This document shows positions 6,334 through 14,647 of a stretch of DNA of 64,000 nt, in pieces. Position 1 is the stretch's first letter, and every line of letters starts with the position of its first letter. The position numbers and the translations under genes are program-made. This DNA is from Pseudomonas mosselii (GTDB taxonomy: Bacteria; Pseudomonadota; Gammaproteobacteria; Pseudomonadales; Pseudomonadaceae): positions 62,001 to 126,000 of the forward strand of contig NZ_VAUO01000004.1 of assembly GCF_005796105.1 (NCBI RefSeq). Reading direction: 5' to 3'. The notes under the pieces are model-generated. The model ran no database searches, was not told the origin of the DNA, and worked only from the letters and a program-made list of their open reading frames with translations.

Positions 6334-8403
6334 TTACTTGGGCGTGCCGTGCACCACCCCGGCGGTGTTGTCCAGCAGGCTCTTGGTGGCGGTCTGGATG
6401 TAGGCTTCCAGTTTCTTGAGCATCGCCGGCTGGTCTGGGCTGTCGATCAGTTCGGCCTTGAACTGGCTGCCCAACTGGTAGCGGTACAGACGGGGCGTCA
6501 TGTCCTTGGACTCGATCAGGATGCGATCACCCTGTACCAGCCCCACCACCTGCTCACTGCCCGATGGTTTGATCATCCCCACGCCCTGGTCGCCCTCAGG
6601 CAGGTTGAGCAGGTCGCGCCCCCAGCACTGGTGACGGGTCTGGCCACCGAGGCGGCCCATGATGGTCGGCACGATATCGACCTGGGTACCGACGGTGTGG
6701 TTGACCGCGCCGAACTTCTCCTGGATGCCAGGGGCGATCAGCAGCAGCGGTACGTTGAAGCGGCCCAGGTCCAGTTCGGTGACCTGCTCATGGTTGGCGA
6801 AGCCGTGGTCGCCGACGATGACGAACAAGGTGTCCTTGAAGTACGGCTCCTTGCGCGCCTTCTCGAAGAACTGGCCCAGCGCCCAATCGCTATAGCGCAT
6901 GGCGGTCAGGTGCTCGTCCAGGCGGCCTTGGCCGGTCACCTTGTCCACCGGCAAGTCCTTGGGCAACGCGTACGGCGTGTGGTTGGAGAGTGTCTGCAAC
7001 AGTGCGTAGATCGGTTTCTTGCCGTCGTGCTTGGCCAGTTCTTGGTTGCCACGCTCGAACATGTCCTGGTCGGAAACACCCCAGGTCGGGTCCGAGAATA
7101 CTGGGTTGACGAAGTCGTTACGCCCGATGAAGGTGGTCATGCCCTGGTTGCCGAAGAACCCCGACTGGTTGTCCCAGGCGAAGTCACCGTTGTAGACGTA
7201 GACATCGTCGTAGTCACGGGCGCTGAGCAGTGCAGGCAAGCCGGACAGCTTGTGGCCGCCTTCGGGGGTCTGCATCAGGTATTCGAAGCCCGGCAGGTTG
7301 GGGAAGCACGCCATGGTGGCGAACATGCCCTGATGGGTGTGGGTGCCGTTGGAGAAAAAGCGGTCGAACAGCAAGCCTTCTTTGGCCAGCTTGTCGAAGT
7401 AAGGCGTGATGTTGTTCGGGCTGCCCAGCGCGCCCACGGAGTGGCCGGCGAAGCTTTCCATGAGAATCACCACCACGTTCTTGACCGCCAGGGTCCGTGC
7501 CTGTGGCGGCAGGAAGTCGCGGCGGATGGCCGCTTCGTCGGCGTCGACCAGGGTGTCGTGGGGCGTCAGCAACTGCTCGCGCACGGTCTGGGTCGCTTCG
7601 TTCTGTTCAAGCACCGGCTTCCAGAGATTGGCGCGGTCCTCGCCGTAGCGACTCTTGGCTGCATCGATCAAGGTCAGGGTGCCGTTCAGGCCCAGTTGGT
7701 TGACGAAGTTCGAATCCGTGGTGAAGGCATCGCCCCAGCGCATCGGCGGGCCTTGGCGCAGGGTGCCACGGGCGGCGATCACCGCCACCAGCAGGATCAC
7801 CATGAACACCGCCAGACGCCCGTACCACGGCGCTGCCGAGCGACTGCCCAGGCTTGGCGCACGGCCCCGGGTCAGGCGATCAATTCCCTTGAACAACAGG
7901 CTCAGCAACCAAGTGCCGAACAACCAGGCCAGCAGATAGCGCACCACCGGGAAGCCATACCAGAGCATGCTCAGGACGGTCTTGGGATCCTCGTTGATGT
8001 ATTGGAACACCAAGCCGTTCAGACGCTGGTGGAATTCGCGGTAGAAGTCCATCTCCATCAGGCCGAGGAACATCACCACGCTCGAGGCGACGGTCAGCCA
8101 CAGGCGAAATGCCCCGCGCCGGGCCATAGCCCACGGGCTCAGGATCGCCAGCAGCAACGGGATGCTGATGTACACCACCACACGCAGGTCGAAGCGCAGG
8201 CCGTTGAAGAAGCCTTCGGCGACGGTCGAGTAAGGCGTCTGGCCGATCATATCGCTGTTGTAGACCAGCAGCGCCAGGCGCACCAGGCTCAACATGAACA
8301 TGATCACCAGGCCGCTGAGTAGCGTATAGAGCAGGTGGGATTTGAGGGTTGGCGAGAACGCGCCTCGCGCGCCCTTTTGCTTCAAGGCGTCCGTGTTGGC
8401 CAT
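6334..8403 (-). CDS. LTA-synthase-family membrane sulfatase / phosphoglycerol transferase-like protein
   Basis: A 689-residue inner-membrane protein. About five transmembrane segments occupy residues 20-215, and a periplasmic sulfatase-type alkaline-phosphatase-fold domain follows. Family metal and nucleophile features are visible: LMESFAGHS with E316, GTHTHQGM (353-360) containing the likely catalytic Thr, and a late GDHGFANHEQ metal motif. Gram-positive LtaS polymerises glycerol phosphate. Gram-negative relatives decorate periplasmic glucans or other envelope glycans, and the substrate here is unknown. There are no opgGH genes nearby. ATG 8403 begins a normal cytoplasmic N-tail. Confidence 0.85.
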   Translation of the reverse strand: MANTDALKQKGARGAFSPTLKSHLLYTLLSGLVIMFMLSLVRLALLVYNSDMIGQTPYSTVAEGFFNGLRFDLRVVVYISIPLLLAILSPWAMARRGAFRLWLTVASSVVMFLGLMEMDFYREFHQRLNGLVFQYINEDPKTVLSMLWYGFPVVRYLLAWLFGTWLLSLLFKGIDRLTRGRAPSLGSRSAAPWYGRLAVFMVILLVAVIAARGTLRQGPPMRWGDAFTTDSNFVNQLGLNGTLTLIDAAKSRYGEDRANLWKPVLEQNEATQTVREQLLTPHDTLVDADEAAIRRDFLPPQARTLAVKNVVVILMESFAGHSVGALGSPNNITPYFDKLAKEGLLFDRFFSNGTHTHQGMFATMACFPNLPGFEYLMQTPEGGHKLSGLPALLSARDYDDVYVYNGDFAWDNQSGFFGNQGMTTFIGRNDFVNPVFSDPTWGVSDQDMFERGNQELAKHDGKKPIYALLQTLSNHTPYALPKDLPVDKVTGQGRLDEHLTAMRYSDWALGQFFEKARKEPYFKDTLFVIVGDHGFANHEQVTELDLGRFNVPLLLIAPGIQEKFGAVNHTVGTQVDIVPTIMGRLGGQTRHQCWGRDLLNLPEGDQGVGMIKPSGSEQVVGLVQGDRILIESKDMTPRLYRYQLGSQFKAELIDSPDQPAMLKKLEAYIQTATKSLLDNTAGVVHGTPK

Positions 8404-8568
8404 GAATGGAGAGATCCTAGGATTGCTGGTTTGCGAAAAAGGCGACGTCGCCGACAGCCGGAAGGCCCCACCGCCTTAGGTGGCGTGGTGCCCATGCAGC
8501 ATTGTGCGGCGCGGATTCTCGAAAATCGAGTGTGAAAATTATGTCGACAGAACCGCTGCGGGTATTTG

Positions 8569-8760
8569 TCAGAGCCGCACATTACCCCGTGGCCCGGCGA
8601 TGGCCCAGATGATCAGCCCGAGTACCGGCAGCAACACGATTAGCAGGATCCACAGCACCTTGATGCCGACTTCAGCACCGCTCTTGAGCACATTGAGGAC
8701 TGCCCAGATGTCCAAGGCGAGAATGATCAGGCCCACCAGCCCGTTGAATGTCGATCCCAT
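8569..8760 (-). CDS. PLDc_N-type small membrane protein
   Basis: A 63-residue protein with two hydrophobic helices (about 7-24 and 36-55) and the pattern WILLIVLLPVLGLIIWAIAGPRG, typical of the phospholipase D N-terminal membrane domain found alone in small bacterial proteins. Its function is not known. The frame is open further upstream, but ATG 8760 has an AGGAGA ribosome site. It is transcribed divergently from the ZIP transporter gene. Confidence 0.75.
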   Translation of the reverse strand: MGSTFNGLVGLIILALDIWAVLNVLKSGAEVGIKVLWILLIVLLPVLGLIIWAIAGPRGNVRL

Positions 8761-8884
8761 GTCAGCATCTCCTGCGATAAATATCGCCAGAGCATAGCCG
8801 TCTATCGCGACCATAGAAGGGAATCCTTGGTCAGGGCCATCGGTCACTGGATAGACTGTCTACACAGACTGATCCGAGGTTCCA

Positions 8885-9820
8885 ATGCCACCTGCACACA
8901 CACCAAACGTATCCGCCTCCCTGTTCGCCGCTTGGCGGCAACAGGCGTTGAACACCCCCTGGCTCAGCGCAGGCCTGGGCTTGAGCCTGCTGGCCATCGT
9001 CGCGCTGTTGCTGGCGAGCCTGTGGAACGCGGTCAGCGGCGAGCATGCCGATAACCTGCACCTGGCCGCGCTGGGCGGGCTTGGCGGCTTTGCCGCCACC
9101 GCGCTTGGTGCGGTGCTGGCGGTGGTGCTGCGCGATGTGAGTGCCCGAACGCAGGATGTGATGCTTGGCTTTGCCGCCGGCATGATGCTCGCGGCCAGTT
9201 CGTTCTCGCTGATCCTGCCTGGGCTGGAAGCTGCCCGTGCGATCACCGGGAATGGCCCGGCGGCGGCGTTCACCGTGGTGCTGGGCATGGGCCTTGGCGT
9301 CTTGCTGATGCTTGGCCTGGACCGATTCACCCCCCACGAACACGAAAGCACTGGCCCTTGCGGCCCGGACGCTGAACGCATCAACCGGGTGTGGCTGTTC
9401 GTGCTGGCAATCACCCTGCATAACCTGCCCGAAGGCATGGCCATCGGTGTCAGCTTTGCCACTGGCGACCTGAACATCGGCCTGCCGCTGACCAGCGCAA
9501 TCGCCATCCAGGACATCCCCGAAGGCCTGGCCGTAGCCCTAGCCCTGCGTGCCACGGGCCTGTCCAACCTCAAGGCCGCGCTGGTGGCTATCGGCTCCGG
9601 TCTGATGGAACCGTTGGGGGCAGTGATCGGCCTGGGGATTTCCACCGGCTTCGCCTTGGCCTACCCCATCAGCATGGGGCTGGCGGCCGGAGCGATGATC
9701 TTCGTGGTGTCCCACGAAGTTATTCCAGAAACCCACCGCAATGGGCACCAGACGGCAGCAACCCTGGGGCTCATGGGAGGATTCGCGGTGATGCTGTTTC
9801 TGGATACGGCATTGGGCTGA
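8885..9820 (+). CDS. ZIP-family metal transporter
   Basis: A 311-residue inner-membrane protein with about eight transmembrane segments. The two metal-coordinating signatures are present: HNLPEG (179-184, TM4) and QDIPEG (209-214, TM5). A short cytosolic loop between TM3 and TM4 has a His/Glu-rich HEHE (151-154). ZIP proteins bring Zn2+, and sometimes Fe2+ or Mn2+, into the cytoplasm. An N-terminal extension of about 25 residues precedes the first helix. ATG 8885 follows GATCCGAGGTTCC, a weak ribosome site. No Zur box is obvious upstream. Confidence 0.88.
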   Translation: MPPAHTPNVSASLFAAWRQQALNTPWLSAGLGLSLLAIVALLLASLWNAVSGEHADNLHLAALGGLGGFAATALGAVLAVVLRDVSARTQDVMLGFAAGMMLAASSFSLILPGLEAARAITGNGPAAAFTVVLGMGLGVLLMLGLDRFTPHEHESTGPCGPDAERINRVWLFVLAITLHNLPEGMAIGVSFATGDLNIGLPLTSAIAIQDIPEGLAVALALRATGLSNLKAALVAIGSGLMEPLGAVIGLGISTGFALAYPISMGLAAGAMIFVVSHEVIPETHRNGHQTAATLGLMGGFAVMLFLDTALG

Positions 9821-9887
9821 ACAACATCGCCGCGCAGCTCGTAGCGGCGAATCAGTGCCAGGTCGGTAACGTGCGCGGTGGCCGTCC

Positions 9888-10418
9888 TCAGACGTGAACG
9901 GCCACCTTCAACGCTTCCAGCGCCGGCTCGACCTTGATCCCGAGCGCCTCACCCAGCTCCAGCACACGCGCCAGGTCATGCTGGCCGACCATCACCATCT
10001 GCAATTCATCATCGAGCAGTTGGCTGAAGTTCAGCAGCACATAGCCGCCGGCCTCTTTGTTCAACGCGCCCATCTGCACCTGGATGCGATTGAGGGCGGT
10101 CAGCGGCTCGGTGCGAGCCAATTGCTTGGCCTTAAGGGTAAACGGCACGCTCTTGTCGAACGAGTCGCTGATCTGCTGGAACAGGTCCTGGTAGCTGTCG
10201 GCCTGGAACAAAACCGTGTCAGGCAGGCTGCCGACCACGACCCACTCCCCCAGCGCGAACGGGAAGCTGTCGTCGTAGTTGATGTCGGGGTTGGCTGCGA
10301 GGAAGGCGGCTGGATCCGCGTAAGCTTGGATGGCTTCTTCAGCGATGCGCTCGATCTCTTCGTCGCGCATGCAGCCTGCGCCGATCAGGCGGATGAATTC
10401 GAGCAACTGGTCTTTCAT
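9888..10418 (-). CDS. Conserved hypothetical protein
   Basis: A 176-residue soluble protein that I do not recognise. The N-terminal helical half is acidic (MRDEEIERIAEEAIQAYADP), a central segment is rich in aromatic residues (SFPFALGEWVVVGSLPD), and the C-terminal half is helical. There is no signal peptide or membrane helix. The frame extends upstream, but ATG 10418 is the first start that leaves the next gene free; its ribosome site (GCAGGG) is weak. It lies downstream of the ankyrin gene on the same strand, with 58 bases between. Confidence 0.65.
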   Translation of the reverse strand: MKDQLLEFIRLIGAGCMRDEEIERIAEEAIQAYADPAAFLAANPDINYDDSFPFALGEWVVVGSLPDTVLFQADSYQDLFQQISDSFDKSVPFTLKAKQLARTEPLTALNRIQVQMGALNKEAGGYVLLNFSQLLDDELQMVMVGQHDLARVLELGEALGIKVEPALEALKVAVHV

Positions 10419-10476
10419 GGGGGCCCTGCGCATTGGCGTAAAAGGCGCCAAGGATAGCCGCAAACGCCCCCGACCG

Positions 10477-10998
10477 CTAACCGGCAAGCGCCTCCAGACG
10501 CGCCGCCGCCTCGACCGCCCCCATGGTGCGAGCAGCCAGCAAGGCATTGCTGCCGGCTGCATCGAGGTGCATCGGATCAGCACCCTGGCCCAGCAGGTAG
10601 TCCAGCATCTCGACGCGGTTGAACATCGCCGCCAGCATCAACGCCGTGCGCCCATCGGCGGCGGCGGCATCTACCGGCACGCCATGCTCGAGCAGCAACC
10701 GAACCATTGCCAGGTCGCCTTTGAAAGCAGCGCCTGCGATAGGCAACTGACCGTTGTCATTGGCGATCAGGGGGTCAGCACCATGAGCCAGCAATACCCG
10801 CACCGCCTCATGATGGCCATGGTAGCTGGCCAGCATCAGCAAGGTGTCGCCCTTGTGATTGCGCAAGTCAGGCGGTAAACCGCTGGCAAGCAACCGTTCG
10901 AGCATCGAAGCATCGCCGCGGCGGGCGCGCTCGAAGACTTCATCGGCAAATGCGGCCCTCTCTTCGGCGGTCATGCTGAGGGATTGTTGATCGGACAC
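10477..10998 (-). CDS. Ankyrin-repeat protein
   Basis: 173 residues with about four ankyrin repeats, including GDTLLMLASYHGHHEAVRVL, GQLPIAGAAFKGDLAMVRLL and GRTALMLAAMFNRVEMLDYL. These modules mediate protein-protein contacts. There is no signal peptide in this reading, so it is probably cytoplasmic. GTG 10998 is chosen because AGGAGG lies 6 bases before it; a further upstream ATG at 11043 lacks a ribosome site. The partner protein is unknown. Confidence 0.85.
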   Translation of the reverse strand: MSDQQSLSMTAEERAAFADEVFERARRGDASMLERLLASGLPPDLRNHKGDTLLMLASYHGHHEAVRVLLAHGADPLIANDNGQLPIAGAAFKGDLAMVRLLLEHGVPVDAAAADGRTALMLAAMFNRVEMLDYLLGQGADPMHLDAAGSNALLAARTMGAVEAAARLEALAG

Positions 10999-11098
10999 GG
11001 GGAACCTCCTGGCAGTTGATAGGCCCAATTGTTGGTCAGGCATTGCTCGTGGCGCAAAGGTTCAGAATCTATCGACAGGCAAGGCCCACGCTATCACC

Positions 11099-11143
11099 GT
11101 GCATTTTGCACTGTGCAAAATGCACGACCTTGCAGAATGCAAG
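11099..11143. promoter_or_regulatory. Two tandem palindromes, likely activator (enhancer) sites
   Basis: Site 1 is a perfect 27-bp palindrome (11099-11111 and 11113-11125; half-site gtgcattttgcac, one central base). Site 2, cttgca-gaa-tgcaag, lies at 11129-11143. Both contain TTGCA...TGCAA-like halves. They sit about 80-110 bases upstream of a sigma-54 promoter, the typical location for a bacterial enhancer-binding protein. The cognate regulator is not in the window. Confidence 0.6.
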
Positions 11144-11206
11144 GAAGCTCGACAGCAAAGGCATCGTAACCCATTGTTTTTAAAGGATTTTTAATAGCGA
11201 AAAATC

Positions 11207-11222
11207 TGGCACGGTCACTGCA
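11207..11222 (+). promoter_or_regulatory. Sigma-54 (RpoN) promoter of the DUF3509 gene
   Basis: TGGCACGGTCACTGCA matches the consensus TGGCACG-N4-TTGCA with one mismatch. The invariant GG (11208-11209) and GC (11220-11221) have the required spacing. The predicted transcript starts near 11233, about 32 bases before the ATG at 11265. Confidence 0.7.
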
Positions 11223-11264
11223 ACCATCAACTCATGTCTGCCAACACAACAGTCAGGAGTTGAT

Positions 11265-11537
11265 ATGGACCTTATCCAGGAAAAATTCGCCTCGGTCTTC
11301 AGCGCCTATCAGGTGGCGACCCAGCCCCGCCCGGACGGCGGTGTGCTGCTTACGCTGCGCGCTGTCGACGGCAAGGTGACTCGCCGCGTGCTGACCTACG
11401 GCCAGTTGCACAGCGCAGAGCAGCTGTCCTGGGCAATCAGCGCCATTCGCCGTGACCTGGCCGAGCAAGCCAGCGAACTGCCGGTGATCTCGATGCTACA
11501 GAGCCAACAGCGTTTCGCGCTACCGACCTATCGCTGA
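11265..11537 (+). CDS. DUF3509 domain-containing protein
   Basis: A 90-residue soluble protein that matches, from memory, the small Pseudomonas DUF3509 family, whose function is unknown. It has a beta-rich first half (GVLLTLRAVDGKVTRRVLTYGQL) and a helical second half (SAEQLSWAISAIRRDLA). ATG 11265 has an AGGAG ribosome site. A sigma-54 promoter and upstream palindromes suggest control by a nitrogen-, carbon- or stress-responsive activator. Confidence 0.75.
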   Translation: MDLIQEKFASVFSAYQVATQPRPDGGVLLTLRAVDGKVTRRVLTYGQLHSAEQLSWAISAIRRDLAEQASELPVISMLQSQQRFALPTYR

Positions 11538-11549
11538 TCGCTGCACCCT

Positions 11550-11606
11550 TTCGCGGGGCGCACTTTTTTCATGTAGGGACTGCATGAAAAAAGCGTGCCC
11601 CGCGAA
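11550..11606. terminator. Large inverted repeat between convergent genes
   Basis: 24-base arms at 11550-11573 and 11583-11606 (ttcgcggggc...cttttttcatg) are complementary apart from a small internal mismatch and enclose a 9-base loop. The position between convergent genes ending at 11537 (+) and 11622 (-) fits a bidirectional terminator, although the T6 tract lies inside the stem rather than after it. Confidence 0.6.
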
Positions 11607-11621
11607 CCTTTTACCGCCCCC

Positions 11622-12158
11622 TCAAAGCTCATCGATGCCTGCGAACGCCTGCGCAGTGGCGTCGCCGGTCAAGCGTGGCGTCATGCCTTGCTCATTGGCA
11701 AACAGCCGCACGGCCAGGCAGAACGGGCTATCGCCCAAGTCGAACCAGCGCCGGGTCGCGCCTGGCACCACCAGCACATCGCCTTTCTCGCACAGCACCG
11801 CGTACACCTGATCGCCCAGGCGCAGGCTCAGTTGCGCCCGCCCACTCAACAGCGCGAAGACCTCGGCACTGTCATGTACGTGCTCTTCGCGCAGGTCTTG
11901 CTGGGCGGGATCGACAGCATCGCAGCTCAACACACTGACGGCCTGGCAGCCGTGCTCGGTCATCAGCCGGTCCAGCGGCGCGCGGCAGGCGTCGAGCACT
12001 TCCTGCGCGGGGCTACCAGGACGCAAACGCACGTCTGGTTGCCATCGGGCAAAACGCACGCCCTGCTCGGCCAAGGTTGCGACGATATCGTCGTGGTGGG
12101 TCAGCACCTTGTACGCAAGCTCAGGGCTGGCGACGTGGAAAACGCTGAGAATGCTCAT
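11622..12158 (-). CDS. Cupin related to acireductone dioxygenase, lacking one metal ligand
   Basis: 178 residues aligning by eye with acireductone dioxygenase (MtnD) of the methionine salvage pathway: N-terminus SVFHVASPELAYKVLTH, a cupin core with H93-x-H95-x3-E99 (EEHVHDSAE), and the segment YAVLCEKGDVLVVP. The fourth iron/nickel ligand, normally His in a T-R-H-W-F-D-M-G motif, is Arg (R137, in TRRWFDLG). The loop before the HxH box is also shortened. It may be a diverged, non-canonical or inactive dioxygenase. Its ATG overlaps the stop of the MFS gene by one base, so the two are probably coupled. No mtnB or mtnC is next to it. Confidence 0.75.
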   Translation of the reverse strand: MSILSVFHVASPELAYKVLTHHDDIVATLAEQGVRFARWQPDVRLRPGSPAQEVLDACRAPLDRLMTEHGCQAVSVLSCDAVDPAQQDLREEHVHDSAEVFALLSGRAQLSLRLGDQVYAVLCEKGDVLVVPGATRRWFDLGDSPFCLAVRLFANEQGMTPRLTGDATAQAFAGIDEL

Positions 12159-13306
12159 CAGGGGTCGTTCCTGCGGTCAGTCAAACGAAGGCCAATGATA
12201 ACGGCTGCCGCCAGCGCGGCGACGCTGGCTATACCAAAGGTGAAGTGCGGGCCCAGCCAGTTCCAGCTGTAGCCCGAGTAAAGTGCGCCTAACGCACCAC
12301 CGGTGCCGGACAACGCCGCGTACAGTGCCTGGCCCTGACCTTGCTGCCGGGCGCCGAAGCTCCCCTGCACGAAGGCGATGCAGGCGGCGTGGAAACAGCC
12401 GAAAGTGGCCGCATGCAGCACTTGGGCGAACACCAGCACCACCGGCTCGCCGGCCAGGTTACCCAGCAGCAGCCAGCGCAGGGCCGCGAGCAGGAAGCTG
12501 GCCAGCAGGACCTGACGCACCGAAAAGCGCGTGAAGATCCGCCGCATGGCCATGAACACCAGCACTTCAGCCACCACGCCCAGGGCCCACAGCAAACCGA
12601 TCGCACCACGGCTATAGCCAAGGTGCTCCAGGTGCAGGGTGAGGAAAGTGTAGTAAGGGCCGTGGCTCAGCTGCATCAGCGCCACGCAAAGGTAGAACGC
12701 CACCACCCCCGGCGCCGCCAACTGCTTGAGAAAGCCGCCTGCCGCCTGCCGCTCGGCGTGCTCAACCGGCTGTGCATTCGGCACCCAGAGGCTGGCGGCG
12801 GCGATACCGGCCATGATGGTCACCAGCGCCACCGGGTAGATATCCAGGCTCAGCCACTCGAACAACCGGCCCAGGCCAACCACGCTGAGGATGAAGCCGA
12901 TCGAGCCCCACAACCTGACCTGGCTGTAGCGCGAGGTCTGACCGTGCAGATGGGCCAAGGTGATCACCTCGAACTGTGGCAACACCGCATGCCAGAAGAA
13001 CGCGTGCAGGGCCATTACCAGCGCCAGCCAGGCGTAGCTCTTGCCGAAGAAGATCAACGAGAAGCTCGCCAGAGTCGATAACGCCCCCAAGCGCACGATC
13101 AGCAGGCGTCGGCCGCTGCGGTCGCCCAGCCAGCCCCACAGGTTGGGGGCGATGCAGCGCATCAGCATGGGAATGGCCACCAGCTCGCCGATGCGGGCCG
13201 GGGAAAAACCCAGATGGTCGAAGTACAGCGCCAGGAACGGCGCGGTGGAACCGAGCAGGGCGAAGTAGAACAGGTAGAAGCTGGACAGGCGCCAGTAGGG
13301 AATCAT
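12158..13306 (-). CDS. MFS transporter, HcaT-like (MFS_1-like) family
   Basis: A 382-residue inner-membrane permease with about 12 hydrophobic segments. The N-terminus (PYWRLSSFYLFYFALLGSTAPF) and the loop GWLGDRSGRRLL are typical of the phenylpropionate permease subgroup of the major facilitator superfamily. The substrate is not known; the HcaT name reflects similarity only. It is followed directly by the cupin gene with a TGATG junction, suggesting co-translation and perhaps related substrates. ATG 13306 is used; its ribosome site is weak. Confidence 0.8.
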   Translation of the reverse strand: MIPYWRLSSFYLFYFALLGSTAPFLALYFDHLGFSPARIGELVAIPMLMRCIAPNLWGWLGDRSGRRLLIVRLGALSTLASFSLIFFGKSYAWLALVMALHAFFWHAVLPQFEVITLAHLHGQTSRYSQVRLWGSIGFILSVVGLGRLFEWLSLDIYPVALVTIMAGIAAASLWVPNAQPVEHAERQAAGGFLKQLAAPGVVAFYLCVALMQLSHGPYYTFLTLHLEHLGYSRGAIGLLWALGVVAEVLVFMAMRRIFTRFSVRQVLLASFLLAALRWLLLGNLAGEPVVLVFAQVLHAATFGCFHAACIAFVQGSFGARQQGQGQALYAALSGTGGALGALYSGYSWNWLGPHFTFGIASVAALAAAVIIGLRLTDRRNDP

Positions 13307-13330
13307 CGCAAGGTCCGCTCAGGGGTTCCC

Positions 13331-13378
13331 GGCCTGTCGCGGGGCACCGGCGCTTGCACGGTGCCTCGCGAGCAGGCC
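13331..13378. repeat. Inverted repeat between aroC and the MFS gene
   Basis: Arms at 13331-13349 and 13359-13378 (ggcctgtcgcggggcaccg and a one-base-longer complement) enclose a 9-base loop. There is no T run. The arms resemble P. putida-type intergenic hairpins. It lies 7 bases past the aroC stop on the minus strand and may serve as a transcript end or processing signal. Confidence 0.55.
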
Positions 13379-13385
13379 AGCACGG

Positions 13386-14477
13386 TCACAACTGGCGCAA
13401 TACCGGGGTGGCGACCTTCACATCGGCATTCTGCGCACGGTGACGCAACAGGTGGTCCATCAGCACGATGGCCATCATCGCCTCGGCGATGGGCGTGGCA
13501 CGGATGCCCACGCAGGGGTCGTGACGGCCCTTGGTGATCACGTCCACCGGATTGCCATCGATATCGATCGAGCGGCCCGGAGTGGTGATGCTGGAGGTCG
13601 GTTTGAGCGCTAGGTGGGCGACGATCGGCTGGCCCGACGAAATACCACCGAGGATGCCGCCTGCGTTGTTGCTGAGGAACCCCGCCGGGGTCAGTTCGTC
13701 GCGGTGCTCGGTGCCGCGCTGGGCGACGCTGGCGAAACCTGCGCCGATCTCCACGCCCTTGACCGCGTTGATGCTCATCAGCGCATGGGCAAGCTCGGCA
13801 TCGAGGCGGTCGAAGATCGGCTCGCCCAGACCGGGCATGACGCCTTCGGCGACCACAGTGATCTTCGCGCCCACCGAGTCCTGGTCACGCCGCAGTTGGT
13901 CCATGTAGGCCTCAAGCTCTGGCACCTTGGACGGGTCAGGGCTGAAGAAAGCGTTTTCCTCGACCGAATCCCAGGTCTTGAAGGGGATTTCAATCGGGCC
14001 CAGCTGACTCATGTAGCCGCGCACGCGAATGCCCTGGGTTGCCAGGAACTTCTTGGCGATAGCGCCAGCGGCCACGCGCATGGCGGTCTCGCGCGCCGAA
14101 CTGCGGCCGCCGCCACGGTAATCGCGGGTGCCGTACTTGTGGTGGTAGGTGTAGTCGGCGTGGGCTGGGCGGAACAGGTCCTTGATCGCCGAGTAGTCCT
14201 TGGACTTCTGGTCGGTGTTGCGGATCAGCAGGCCAATCGAGCAGCCGGTGGTACGCCCCTCGAACACACCGCTGAGGATCTCCACCTCGTCGGCTTCCTG
14301 GCGCTGCGTGGTGTGACGGCTGGTGCCGGGCTTGCGCCGGTCGAGGTCGTGCTGCAGGTCAGCCAGGGAGATTTCCAGGCCCGGTGGGCACCCGTCGACA
14401 ATGGCGACCAACGCCGGGCCGTGGCTTTCGCCAGCGGTGGTGACAGTGAACAGCTTGCCGTAGGTATTGCCGGACAT
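13386..14477 (-). CDS. aroC: Chorismate synthase
   Basis: Converts 5-enolpyruvylshikimate-3-phosphate to chorismate, the last shared step of aromatic amino acid synthesis, using reduced FMN. The protein is 363 residues, the usual length. Family signatures include [18 protein letters not shown] near the N-terminus, [14 protein letters not shown] and GISSGQP. The frame is open further upstream, but ATG 14477 ([10 protein letters not shown]) is the conserved start. Confidence 0.97.
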   Translation of the reverse strand: MSGNTYGKLFTVTTAGESHGPALVAIVDGCPPGLEISLADLQHDLDRRKPGTSRHTTQRQEADEVEILSGVFEGRTTGCSIGLLIRNTDQKSKDYSAIKDLFRPAHADYTYHHKYGTRDYRGGGRSSARETAMRVAAGAIAKKFLATQGIRVRGYMSQLGPIEIPFKTWDSVEENAFFSPDPSKVPELEAYMDQLRRDQDSVGAKITVVAEGVMPGLGEPIFDRLDAELAHALMSINAVKGVEIGAGFASVAQRGTEHRDELTPAGFLSNNAGGILGGISSGQPIVAHLALKPTSSITTPGRSIDIDGNPVDVITKGRHDPCVGIRATPIAEAMMAIVLMDHLLRHRAQNADVKVATPVLRQL

Positions 14478-14647
14478 GGACGCTCCGCGAAATCTGCCTG
14501 AGATGAACGAAAGCGGCAGTATACGTAAATCAGGCTGGCCTGTGCGTGCGGACTTACGCCCCGAGCAGGCCGTGACGGGCGGTTGCGCGCGAACCTTCGC
14601 CTCCAATCCCGGTCTTACCTTCACCCTCCCCACGCAGTACCTCGCCC

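Noticed and set aside
6349..8322. A 657-codon open frame on the plus strand opposite the LTA-synthase-like gene
   Set aside because: Composition is His/Gln/Arg-rich as expected of an antisense frame in high-GC DNA; no ribosome site and no family resemblance.
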